NCBI GenBank assembly: GCA_013331375.1 | Contig: DUGO01000019.1 | Span: 1-5,681 of the forward strand | From: Candidatus Methanoperedentaceae archaeon | GTDB lineage: Archaea; Halobacteriota; Methanosarcinia; Methanosarcinales; Methanoperedenaceae | Reading direction: 5' to 3' | Length of the DNA: 5,681 nt | Translations under genes and position numbers: made by a program | Shown here: one piece after another, positions 1-5,402 of the stretch | Position numbering within the stretch: position 1 is the stretch's first letter | Layout: each line of letters begins with the position of its first letter | Notes under the pieces: model-generated | Seen by the model: only the letters and a program-made list of their open reading frames with translations | Database searches by the model: none | What the model was told of the DNA's origin: nothing

Positions 1-842
1 GGGTTCATCTTTCCCAGTGTGCCAAGCCTTGCGCAGTCACGGTCTGTAAGGAACAGGTGGTGAGGTGTCACTTCACAGGTGACTGCCTGCTTCTTTCGCT
101 TCGCCTCCCTCACAAGCCCCACCCCTTCCCGGGTGCTCACATGGCTGATATGCACATCCGCCCCGCTCGAACCTGCTGCCTCAAGCGTCCTTGCTATCGC
201 GACCGCTTCCGCAAGCTCGGGACGCATGCGCGAGTGCGATTCTGGCGCAATCTCCTTCGCCAGCAGCGCGGATGCCTCATTTATTGTAGCAGCATCCTCG
301 GCGTGCACGCATGCCCTTGCCCCGAGCCTCGCAATCTCGGGCAGCGCCTCAAAAAGCACCTCGTAACCCGCGCCTGCGCTGCCTGTGGATTCCGCAAGGA
401 ATATCTCCCCGAATGCCAGTGCTCCCAGCTCCCATAATTCCCTGAGAGCCGAAATGTTCGCACGCGTGACGCCTGCGTTTATGCAAAAATCGACGATGGA
501 ACGCCTCGCAGCCTTCTGTTTTTTCCTGAAGGAATCCGGGTCCAGCGTGGGAGGAGACGTGTTGGGCTGGTCAACCACCGCAGTCACTCCTCCTGCCGCT
601 GCCGCACAGGAGCCGCTGACCCAGTCCTCCTTGTGCGTGTAGCCCGGGTCCCTGAAATGCACATGCACGTCTATTGCACCGGGAAGCACAAGAGCCCCAT
701 GCGCGTCTATTACCGTGTTGACAGGAGATGTGCCGATGACCTTGCCGAGCTTTGATATCCTGCCCCGCTCGATCGCTATCTCGGCTGGCTGGAGTATCCC
801 GCCAAGGATTATCCTTGCGTTCTTGATTACAGTGTCAGGCAT
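1..842 (-). CDS. pyrC: Dihydroorotase, 5' part (C-terminus beyond window edge)
   Basis: Zinc amidohydrolase that interconverts N-carbamoyl-L-aspartate and L-dihydroorotate, the third step of de novo UMP synthesis, in the cytoplasm. The window holds 280 codons of a family usually about 420-450 residues long. Visible marks are the metal-binding DVHVHFRDPG at residues 58-67, the GGVTAVVDQPNT block at 84-95, HAED at 180-183, HISHVST at 231-237 and TPHH at 259-262. The translation ends on KMN, where the conserved NPP(L/I)R substrate loop would begin. The ATG at 842 is the first possible start after in-frame stop 891-893; the ribosome binding site is weak (AGGT one base from the ATG). The gene follows the membrane winged-helix gene by 51 bases on the same strand, so co-transcription is possible. 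Odd point: where many family members carry the carboxylated metal-bridging lysine, this protein appears to have Glu146 (GEIFLAES). Paralogous amidohydrolases such as allantoinase or dihydropyrimidinase are less likely given the HFRDPG, QPN and HISHVST combination. Confidence 0.93.
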   Translation of the reverse strand, partial: MPDTVIKNARIILGGILQPAEIAIERGRISKLGKVIGTSPVNTVIDAHGALVLPGAIDVHVHFRDPGYTHKEDWVSGSCAAAAGGVTAVVDQPNTSPPTLDPDSFRKKQKAARRSIVDFCINAGVTRANISALRELWELGALAFGEIFLAESTGSAGAGYEVLFEALPEIARLGARACVHAEDAATINEASALLAKEIAPESHSRMRPELAEAVAIARTLEAAGSSGADVHISHVSTREGVGLVREAKRKKQAVTCEVTPHHLFLTDRDCARLGTLGKMN

Positions 843-893
843 TACCTGTACAAATCCGGCTGTAAGTATTTCAAGCTTGCAGCTCTGGCTTCA

Positions 894-1865
894 TCAGTTC
901 TTGTCGCCTGCAAGCCGGATCAGGTTCTCCTTGCCCTTGCGTACCTTGATTATCGTCCCTTTCTCCTTCATCTCGGCAAGAACGATGCTGACTTTCGACT
1001 TTGACAGCCCCATCTCCTGCACGATGTCTGACTGGAATGCCTCGCCACCCTTTTCCCTGAGCATCTTGATAATTGTCTCGTCGTATTTCAGTTCATCCGC
1101 CTGCGGAAGCGGTACGGTTTCCTGCGATACCGGCACGGCGTTTTCAGGTGAGCCGGGTGGCTGCTGCATGGAGCGTCTCTTTTTCCAGAAATAGAGATAT
1201 ACACTTGAGATTACGGCAAGGATGACAACAATGACAGCTATCGATGTCATTTCGCCTGAGCGCACGAGCACTACACTTGGCTCACCCCTGGCAAAGCTGT
1301 GATAGAAAGCGCCGTCCCAGATTATTCTGCCGCCTTCGCGCCTGTCAAATTGCGGCGATGCGCTCTGTACGTCATAACCGCCGGGTATCTCCATGGCTAT
1401 CACATTGTCTTTCGTCAGCACCATGCCTTCGGAAAATGCGTCGCCGATGAAGATATTCCCCGAATCAGTGCGTGCAAAATTCTTCCATGTGAAACTATAC
1501 TTTATTACGCCAAAAGAGCCGGAGAAACTTTTCACAGTGTCATATGACACATTAAAGTTATCAGCGCTCATATTCCTGCGTGAATATTCTGAAGCTGCGA
1601 GCAGCATAGCCTCAATTGAAGAACGGAATTCCCCCAGATCCTGCTGCTTCAGCTCAGGGTCGATACCACTTTTTATGAACTCTTCCCACTCGTCTATTTC
1701 CAACTGGTTCAGAAGGGGTTGCTGTTTCTCTATAACCCAGAGAGCATTACCGGTATCCTGAATAGTTATTGTATATATCGTCTGGGCTGAGGACAATTGA
1801 ATCCAGAGCAATAAAAAAATAGAGAATAGGGCCAGCTTAGTCATCTGACCCATTCTTGGCAGCAT
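894..1865 (-). CDS. Membrane-anchored winged-helix protein, possible one-component regulator
   Basis: A 323-residue protein of unproven function. Residues 8-28 form a signal peptide (MTKLALFSIFLLLWIQLSSA) with cleavage likely before Gln28. Residues 28-205 are a predicted extracytoplasmic domain containing GDAFSEGMVL (141-150) and an IPGGYDV...IIWDG stretch (160-185). Residues 206-226 are one hydrophobic membrane span followed by the positive stop KKRR (228-231). A Pro/Gln-rich linker covers 232-256, and a winged helix-turn-helix covers about 257-320, with GLSKSKVSIVLAEMKEKG as the recognition region. This layout is known in archaeal proteins whose two domains I recall as DUF7345 and DUF7343; that assignment is from memory. 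The inferred role is sensing outside or at the membrane and binding DNA inside. It lies 19 bases after the secreted-protein gene and 51 before pyrC. The ATG at 1865 is used, but ATG 1853 and ATG 1844 are equally possible; none has a good ribosome binding site. The gene ends in tandem TGA TGA. Confidence 0.85.
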   Translation of the reverse strand: MLPRMGQMTKLALFSIFLLLWIQLSSAQTIYTITIQDTGNALWVIEKQQPLLNQLEIDEWEEFIKSGIDPELKQQDLGEFRSSIEAMLLAASEYSRRNMSADNFNVSYDTVKSFSGSFGVIKYSFTWKNFARTDSGNIFIGDAFSEGMVLTKDNVIAMEIPGGYDVQSASPQFDRREGGRIIWDGAFYHSFARGEPSVVLVRSGEMTSIAVIVVILAVISSVYLYFWKKRRSMQQPPGSPENAVPVSQETVPLPQADELKYDETIIKMLREKGGEAFQSDIVQEMGLSKSKVSIVLAEMKEKGTIIKVRKGKENLIRLAGDKN

Positions 1866-1884
1866 ATGTAATAATACTTACGAT

Positions 1885-2922
1885 TTAATCGCTGCTGTGA
1901 CCTTTCCCATTCTTGCCATTGTTGTTTTTCGATCCTGCATTGTTGCTCTTACCTGTATCAGATGACTTGCCGTCGCCATTATTACCACTGGATCCTTTGT
2001 TACTATCGCTGGATCCTTTGTTACCATTGCCGGATCCTTTATTACCATCGCTGGATCCATCTCCAGATTGCTTTTTACCGTCAGTAACCTTTGCAGGCTT
2101 ATTCGAAATCCCGGAGTCGGATTCGGCTTCAGACAGCTGTTCAAGGTCGTCTCCTGCCCGATTATCCCTGAGTTCATCCCTTGCTATCTTTGCAAGTGAT
2201 CGGGAGAGTTGAGAGTCTGCTTTTGCATCCCTCTGTGCCTGCTTGATGGCTGCAGTGTACTCCTGGCTTGTGATGTTACCTGCCTTGAGCTCAAGACGGA
2301 GTGCTTCTCGCGTCATCTGGCGTTTTGCAATCGAATCATGCAGGATATTGACTTTCTGTGCGACAAGCTCAGAATTTCCACCATGCTTTGCCACTTTGTA
2401 CTTGAACATGCGAATCTTGATATCTGTAACGTGGTATTCAAGCGCATCGTCTATTATGTCAAAGATGTTCCCACCGCTGTACGTTCCTATCTGGTAGACG
2501 TTGGCATACCATCTGAACTCAACACCTGAGCCATTGCCTCCTTTATAAATTATGGTATGGCTTCCGATGCTGCTATTAGTCCAGGTATGTGTATACGACG
2601 AAGTTGCACCCGCAGTAGTCCCATTCACCGCCACGCCATCAACTGTCCAGTTGTTGGATAGCGAAGAGGCTGCAAGCGTTATTGAATAAGTGATGGTTTC
2701 ATTGATTGAATTGTTCACGTAAATATAATCGACGACCTGTGGCGACCATGTGACAATCCCGGTTCTTGGTGTAGCTGTTGCCGTCTGGGTTGCCGTAGGC
2801 GTTGCTGTAGGCGTTACTGTCGGCGTTGCCGCAGGCGTTCCTTCAACCGCACCCGCAGGCATCACCAGTGCCGCCGTTAACAGGAACATTATTGCGACCT
2901 TCATAAGTTTTGCGACCTTCAT
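1885..2922 (-). CDS. Secreted Thr/Pro-linker, Ig-like, low-complexity surface protein
   Basis: A 345-residue exported protein of unknown function. Residues 1-26 are a signal peptide. Residues 29-52 are a Thr/Pro/Ala linker typical of archaeal surface proteins. Residues 55-148 look like a beta-sandwich of the Ig/PKD/CARDB kind (NWTVDG, SYTHTWTNSSIGSHTI, FRWYANVY). Residues 155-262 are charged and helical, with a SHOCT-like stretch (REALRLELKAGNITSQEY, 205-222). Residues 280-345 are a disordered Gly/Ser/Asn/Lys/Asp tail with 7-residue repeats. N-glycosylation sequons occur at Asn70, 74, 91, 100, 116, 130 and 216. No second membrane span or lipobox is evident. The ATG at 2922 is chosen because GGTGAT (2927-2932) lies four bases upstream; a GTG at 2931 would overlap that site, and ATG 2904 lies in a duplicated segment. 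It probably leads the cluster that includes the membrane winged-helix gene 19 bases downstream. An adhesin, sheath or extracellular-matrix role is only a guess. Confidence 0.85.
   Translation of the reverse strand: MKVAKLMKVAIMFLLTAALVMPAGAVEGTPAATPTVTPTATPTATQTATATPRTGIVTWSPQVVDYIYVNNSINETITYSITLAASSLSNNWTVDGVAVNGTTAGATSSYTHTWTNSSIGSHTIIYKGGNGSGVEFRWYANVYQIGTYSGGNIFDIIDDALEYHVTDIKIRMFKYKVAKHGGNSELVAQKVNILHDSIAKRQMTREALRLELKAGNITSQEYTAAIKQAQRDAKADSQLSRSLAKIARDELRDNRAGDDLEQLSEAESDSGISNKPAKVTDGKKQSGDGSSDGNKGSGNGNKGSSDSNKGSSGNNGDGKSSDTGKSNNAGSKNNNGKNGKGHSSD
1969..2058 (-). repeat. 21-bp in-frame tandem repeat in the secreted protein tail
   Basis: GGATCC recurs at 1990, 2011, 2032 and 2053, an exact 21-base period. 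Three units (1990-2052) match closely across their length. The unit to the left (1969-1989) and the one starting at 2053 are degenerate. Each unit encodes seven residues of the type S-D-S-N-K-G-S, so copy-number changes keep the reading frame. Confidence 0.9.
2795..2842 (-). repeat. 12-bp tandem repeat encoding the Thr/Pro linker
   Basis: Four consecutive 12-base units (2795, 2807, 2819, 2831) share the core GGCGTT and encode four-residue TPTA/TPTV-type units just after the signal peptide. The period keeps the frame. Such linkers are usually flexible and extracellular. Confidence 0.88.
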
Positions 2923-2926
2923 AAGT
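2892..2926 (-). repeat. Duplicated start segment of the secreted protein gene
   Basis: A perfect 17-base direct repeat (2892-2908 and 2910-2926, period 18) encodes MKVAKL followed by MKVAIM, so the gene carries two in-frame ATG codons in near-identical contexts. Only the upstream copy (ATG 2922) has GGTGAT placed as a ribosome binding site. Confidence 0.9.
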
Positions 2927-2932
2927 ATCACC
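2927..2932 (-). promoter_or_regulatory. Ribosome binding site of the secreted protein gene
   Basis: GGTGAT on the minus strand matches the archaeal anti-Shine-Dalgarno core GGAGGTGAT and sits four bases before ATG 2922. It decides the start against GTG 2931 and ATG 2904. Confidence 0.7.
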
Positions 2933-2954
2933 GAATTTTACTATGCTTTGTAGG

Positions 2955-2962
2955 GATATAAG
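2955..2962 (-). promoter_or_regulatory. TATA-like box for the leftward gene cluster
   Basis: CTTATATC on the minus strand would put transcription start about 26 bases downstream, near 2932, giving a very short leader that begins at the ribosome binding site. A second candidate, CTTTAAAAC at 3002-3010, would give a leader of roughly 58 bases. Both are eye-read. Confidence 0.45.
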
Positions 2963-3196
2963 CCCATCTGAGGTTTATCCGAAATTAATGGGGTTTTTTT
3001 AGTTTTAAAGCATTATCCGGATTTATTATCGGTTTTTATGGTTCATTGGTATGCATATACTTTTTTAAGTCATGATAATAGCTTATAAAACGGAAAATCT
3101 CTATTTTAGGGAATATGATTGTAGAAAATAAAGATATCATTTGCCGCAGGTAAACATCCCGAAGGATTGTAACGCTCTAAACTTTATTTCCTATAG

Positions 3197-3204
3197 TTTT
3201 ATAT
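3197..3204 (+). promoter_or_regulatory. TATA-like box for the winged-helix/nucleotidyltransferase gene
   Basis: TTTTATAT lies directly before the inverted repeat. With archaeal spacing the transcript would begin near 3225, past ATG 3218 and just before ATG 3233. An alternative box, CTTTATTT (3182-3189), would suit ATG 3218. Confidence 0.5.
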
Positions 3205-3234
3205 ATCATACTATCGTATGATAGAACATATCAT
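3204..3234. promoter_or_regulatory. Overlapping inverted repeats on TATCAT, candidate operator
   Basis: TATCATAC (3204-3211) and GTATGATA (3216-3223) form 8-base arms around a 4-base spacer. ATGATA (3218-3223) also pairs with TATCAT (3229-3234) across 5 bases, giving three alternating half-sites. They span the region between the TATA-like box and the start codons, where a bound protein would block transcription. The encoded protein has a winged helix, so autoregulation is plausible but inferred. Confidence 0.55.
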
Positions 3235-3883
3235 GCTGTCCGAATGGCGCAAATTTCGCGGCTGGAGCGTGCTTGAGTTCTTTCTCACACAGCCTTCTGC
3301 GCAGGTGCACATCAAGCAGTTTGCGAGAGCCCTGGACATCAGCCCCCAGACGTCCAATTACTATCTGCGGCTGTACGAGGCTGAGGGGCTGCTCCTGGCA
3401 GAGCCGATTGGCAACCTCGTCAGGTTCAGGCTTGATAACAGCCTGCCGCTTGCCAGGGAACTGAAGAGGTCTTACGTCTGCATGCTGCTGCACGAGAGCG
3501 GTTTCACACGGGAATTCATACGCCTGAACCCGGCGACACGGTGCCTGCTCATCCACGGCTCCCACGCGTCCGGTGACTTTACAGAAAAAAGCGATATCTG
3601 CCTTCTTGTTGTAACTGATGGTGGGGAAATTGACACGCATCCTCTTGAACTGCTGGAGACAAGGTTCAACACGCAACCAGCCCTGCATAAGTTCACGACC
3701 GCAGAATGGGAAACTCTCATGAAAACTGACAGCCAGTTCCTTGAATCGGTATTATGCAATCATATTCTGCTATACGGAAAAACCGTGCCAGAATTACCTG
3801 TAAAACCAGAAAACCTGGAAAAACCAGCAGCAGACGTACCGATTGCCAGAGGAAAACCGGATTATGTGTACCTGGAAGAGTGA
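3218..3883 (+). CDS. Winged-helix / nucleotidyltransferase-fold fusion, likely regulator
   Basis: A 221-residue cytoplasmic protein. Residues 15-75 form a winged helix (IKQFARALD, then SPQTSNYYLRLYEAEG as recognition helix, then a wing ending VRFRLD). Residues 76-98 are a helical linker. Residues 108-185 match the minimal nucleotidyltransferase (DNA polymerase beta) fold, with GSHASGDFTEKSDICLLVV at 114-132. The family signature is GSxARG...SDxDL. Here Asp126 is kept, but the second metal-binding aspartate is Cys128 and the usual Arg is Ser118, so catalysis is doubtful. The C-terminal 30 residues are Pro/Glu-rich and probably loose. No HEPN partner gene lies beside it, so a HEPN-MNT toxin-antitoxin pair is not supported. 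ATG 3218 lies inside inverted repeats. The TATA-like box at 3197-3204 would place the transcript start near 3225, which would favour the in-frame ATG at 3233. The gene runs towards thiC with 20 bases between stop codons. Substrate and target genes are unknown. Confidence 0.85.
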   Translation: MIEHIMLSEWRKFRGWSVLEFFLTQPSAQVHIKQFARALDISPQTSNYYLRLYEAEGLLLAEPIGNLVRFRLDNSLPLARELKRSYVCMLLHESGFTREFIRLNPATRCLLIHGSHASGDFTEKSDICLLVVTDGGEIDTHPLELLETRFNTQPALHKFTTAEWETLMKTDSQFLESVLCNHILLYGKTVPELPVKPENLEKPAADVPIARGKPDYVYLEE

Positions 3884-3903
3884 CGGGAACGATGTATTAC
3901 CAT

Positions 3904-5166
3904 TCACCTCTTACCCATAGCTCTCCTCATTATCTTTATCGAGCACAGCTCCCCGCACATGGTGCAGGTCTCCCCGCTCTCCCTGTGTATCGCACGCGCG
4001 CGCTCCCCGTCCAGGCATAGCTGGAACTGGCGGTGCCAGTCAAGTGCGCCTCTTGCAAGCGCCATCTCCCTGTCCAGCGCCCTCGCCCGCTCCCTCTGTC
4101 CGGGTCTTACAAGGTCGGCTGCATGTGCAGCTATCTTCGTGACCGCCGCGCCCTCCCTGATATCATCAACCGTAGGAAGCGCCAGGTGCTCGGCAGGCGT
4201 GGTCATGCACAGGAAGTCTGCGCCGTGCATTCCTGCGACAGCTCCGCCTATTGCAGCCGTGATGTGGTCAAAGCCAGGGGCAATATCAGTCACGAGCGGA
4301 CCCAGAAGATACAGCGGCGCATCATCGCAGATATGCTTCATGGCGCTCACTGATAGGGCTATTTCGTCAAGGGGCACATGCCCGGGTCCCTCGACCATGC
4401 TCTGTACCCCGGCTGCGCGCGCCCTCCTGACGAGCTCGCCGAGCGTGATGAACTCCATGAACTTCGCCCTGTCGGAGGCATCCTGAATGCAGCCGGGACG
4501 CATGCCGTCCCCCAGGCTCAGCGTCAGGTCGTACTCATGAGCAAGCTCGAGCAGGTAATCGTATTCAGCATAGAATGGGTTCTCCCCGTTCCTCTGCATC
4601 CATGATACGAGAAAGGCGCCGCCACGGCTTACGACCCCAAGGATGCGGTCGCTATTGCGGAGGCGCTCAACGCTGTTCAGGTTCACACCCGCATGGATGG
4701 TGACAAAATCGATGCCGTCGCAGGCGTGCTTTCTGACGCAGTTAAACATATCGTCAGAGCTCATGTCCGCCGGGTCGCTGTACCTGCTTGCAGCCTGGTA
4801 AACTGGCACGCTTCCCACAGGCACGCCCTCTGCAGCCTGTATGACCATCTTCCGTATCCTGTCAAGGTCGCCGCCCGTTGACAGGTCCATGACAGTGTCA
4901 GCGCCGTACCTGACCGCTGTCCTCACCTTCTCCATCTCGGAACGGATGTCAACGAGGTCTACTGATGTTCCCACATTCGCATTAATCTTGGTGCGCGTGA
5001 ACCTGCCCACGCCGAGAGGATGCGCTCTGCTGCGTGAGCTTCTCAATATGGCGATATGCCCTGAGGCTACAAGGGACCTCACAGTTCCCTGGTCAAGTCC
5101 CTCATCCATTGCGACTGTTTCTATCTCAGCGGCGGCATGCCTGCGTGCATCTTCCAGTAAGGTCAT
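3904..5166 (-). CDS. thiC: Phosphomethylpyrimidine synthase ThiC (short archaeal form)
   Basis: Radical-SAM [4Fe-4S] enzyme that rearranges 5-aminoimidazole ribotide into hydroxymethylpyrimidine phosphate, the pyrimidine half of thiamine. The protein is 420 residues, complete for the short form that lacks the N-terminal domain of E. coli-type ThiC. Family blocks appear in order: NANVGTS (62-68), MDLSTGGD (93-100), TIHAG (156-160), VSRGG (179-183), GDGMRPG (219-225), EGPGH (259-263), DIAPG (294-298), TTPAEHL (322-328), KIAAHAAD (344-351), and the cluster cysteines Cys401, Cys404 and Cys408 in CTMCGELC. Cysteine spacing is C-x2-C-x3-C, one residue tighter than the C-x2-C-x4-C of E. coli. ATG 5166 is the only start before in-frame stop 5191-5193. 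No ribosome binding site is seen, and a TATA-like box lies about 29 bases upstream, so a leaderless mRNA is likely. No other thiamine gene is nearby. The close paralogue BzaF (5-hydroxybenzimidazole synthase) cannot be fully excluded by eye. Confidence 0.94.
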   Translation of the reverse strand: MTLLEDARRHAAAEIETVAMDEGLDQGTVRSLVASGHIAILRSSRSRAHPLGVGRFTRTKINANVGTSVDLVDIRSEMEKVRTAVRYGADTVMDLSTGGDLDRIRKMVIQAAEGVPVGSVPVYQAASRYSDPADMSSDDMFNCVRKHACDGIDFVTIHAGVNLNSVERLRNSDRILGVVSRGGAFLVSWMQRNGENPFYAEYDYLLELAHEYDLTLSLGDGMRPGCIQDASDRAKFMEFITLGELVRRARAAGVQSMVEGPGHVPLDEIALSVSAMKHICDDAPLYLLGPLVTDIAPGFDHITAAIGGAVAGMHGADFLCMTTPAEHLALPTVDDIREGAAVTKIAAHAADLVRPGQRERARALDREMALARGALDWHRQFQLCLDGERARAIHRESGETCTMCGELCSIKIMRRAMGKR

Positions 5167-5190
5167 CGGGAGATTACTGTGTCCCTGAAG

Positions 5191-5198
5191 CTATATTT
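5191..5198 (-). promoter_or_regulatory. TATA-like box for thiC
   Basis: AAATATAG on the minus strand is centred about 29 bases before ATG 5166. This predicts a transcript that starts within a few bases of the ATG, which agrees with the lack of a ribosome binding site. No TPP riboswitch fits in so short a leader. Confidence 0.5.
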
Positions 5199-5265
5199 GT
5201 TTGCATTTCAAAGATTCGTTCGGGCAATGAGATGTTTTCAAATCCCACCCTGAATGCTGCCTTAC

Positions 5266-5278
5266 AAAATATGAAAAA
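5266..5278 (-). terminator. Oligo-T terminator after tRNA-Gln
   Basis: Minus-strand runs of TTTTT (5274-5278) and TTTT (5266-5269) begin about 11 bases after the tRNA 3' end without a hairpin, the form usual for archaeal termination. Confidence 0.5.
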
Positions 5279-5288
5279 TATGTATTAT

Positions 5289-5360
5289 AGCCCGGAGAGG
5301 ATTCGAACCTCTGTCGCAAGGTCCAGAGCCTCGCATGATTGACCGCTACACTACCGGGCT
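5289..5360 (-). tRNA. tRNA-Gln, anticodon CUG
   Basis: A 72-base cloverleaf with no intron. The acceptor stem AGCCCGG pairs perfectly with CCGGGCT. The D arm has the short three-pair stem seen in Gln/Glu tRNAs. The anticodon stem is CGAGG/CCTTG with one G-U pair around loop CTCTGGA, giving anticodon CTG (plus-strand 5324-5326), which reads CAG. The variable loop has 4 bases. The T arm is AGAGG-TTCGAAT-CCTCT. CCA is not encoded and must be added after transcription. The first pair is A1-U72, the feature that archaeal GatDE is known to use when converting Glu-tRNA-Gln to Gln-tRNA-Gln, which fits an archaeon. Confidence 0.97.
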
Positions 5361-5402
5361 TCGCATGTTCCGTAATATTCATAGCTACGTAAAAACTTAT
5401 CG
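5361..5402. promoter_or_regulatory. 42-base divergent promoter shared by tRNA-Gln and the methyltransferase gene
   Basis: GTTTTTACG on the minus strand (about 5391-5399) suits the tRNA start. TAATATTCATAG on the plus strand (about 5372-5383) lies 25-30 bases before ATG 5403. The two core promoters would overlap almost fully. Both boxes are weak matches. Confidence 0.4.

Larger units (their letters stand above)
2933..3217. other. AT-rich divergent intergenic region
   Basis: About 285 bases between the secreted-protein gene and the winged-helix/nucleotidyltransferase gene. It is much richer in A+T than the flanking genes. It holds TATA-like boxes for both directions, three TTATCCG/TTATCGG copies (2975, 3013, 3026) and an 8-base palindrome ATCCGGAT (3015-3022). 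The only open frames are very short, for example 16 codons from 3038 and 12 near 3116, with no sign of being genes. Confidence 0.7.

Noticed and set aside
57..642. Plus-strand open frames over pyrC
   Set aside because: The minus-strand frame encodes a clear dihydroorotase; the plus frames have no recognisable motifs and are by-products of GC-rich coding sequence.
715..1761. Plus-strand open frames opposite the membrane winged-helix gene
   Set aside because: They lack domain features, and the minus-strand frame has a coherent signal peptide, membrane span and winged helix.
1969..2058. CRISPR-like array
   Set aside because: The period is only 21 bases with no unique spacers, and it lies inside a coding frame.
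1878..2177. Minus-strand alternative frame with KDPAMVTKDPAIV repeats
   Set aside because: It is the shifted reading of the 21-base repeat within the secreted-protein gene; no start context or independent support.
3218..3883. HEPN-MNT toxin-antitoxin module
   Set aside because: No HEPN-type partner gene is adjacent, and the nucleotidyltransferase signature is altered and fused to a winged helix.
3884..3903. Terminator hairpin between the convergent genes
   Set aside because: The 20-base gap has neither a strong inverted repeat nor a T-run; the two transcripts probably overlap.
5167..5288. TPP riboswitch ahead of thiC
   Set aside because: The leader appears only a few bases long and the conserved TPP-riboswitch sequences were not seen in the 122-base gap.
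5289..5360. Integration site of a mobile element at the tRNA
   Set aside because: No duplicated tRNA 3' end, integrase or element genes were seen in the window.
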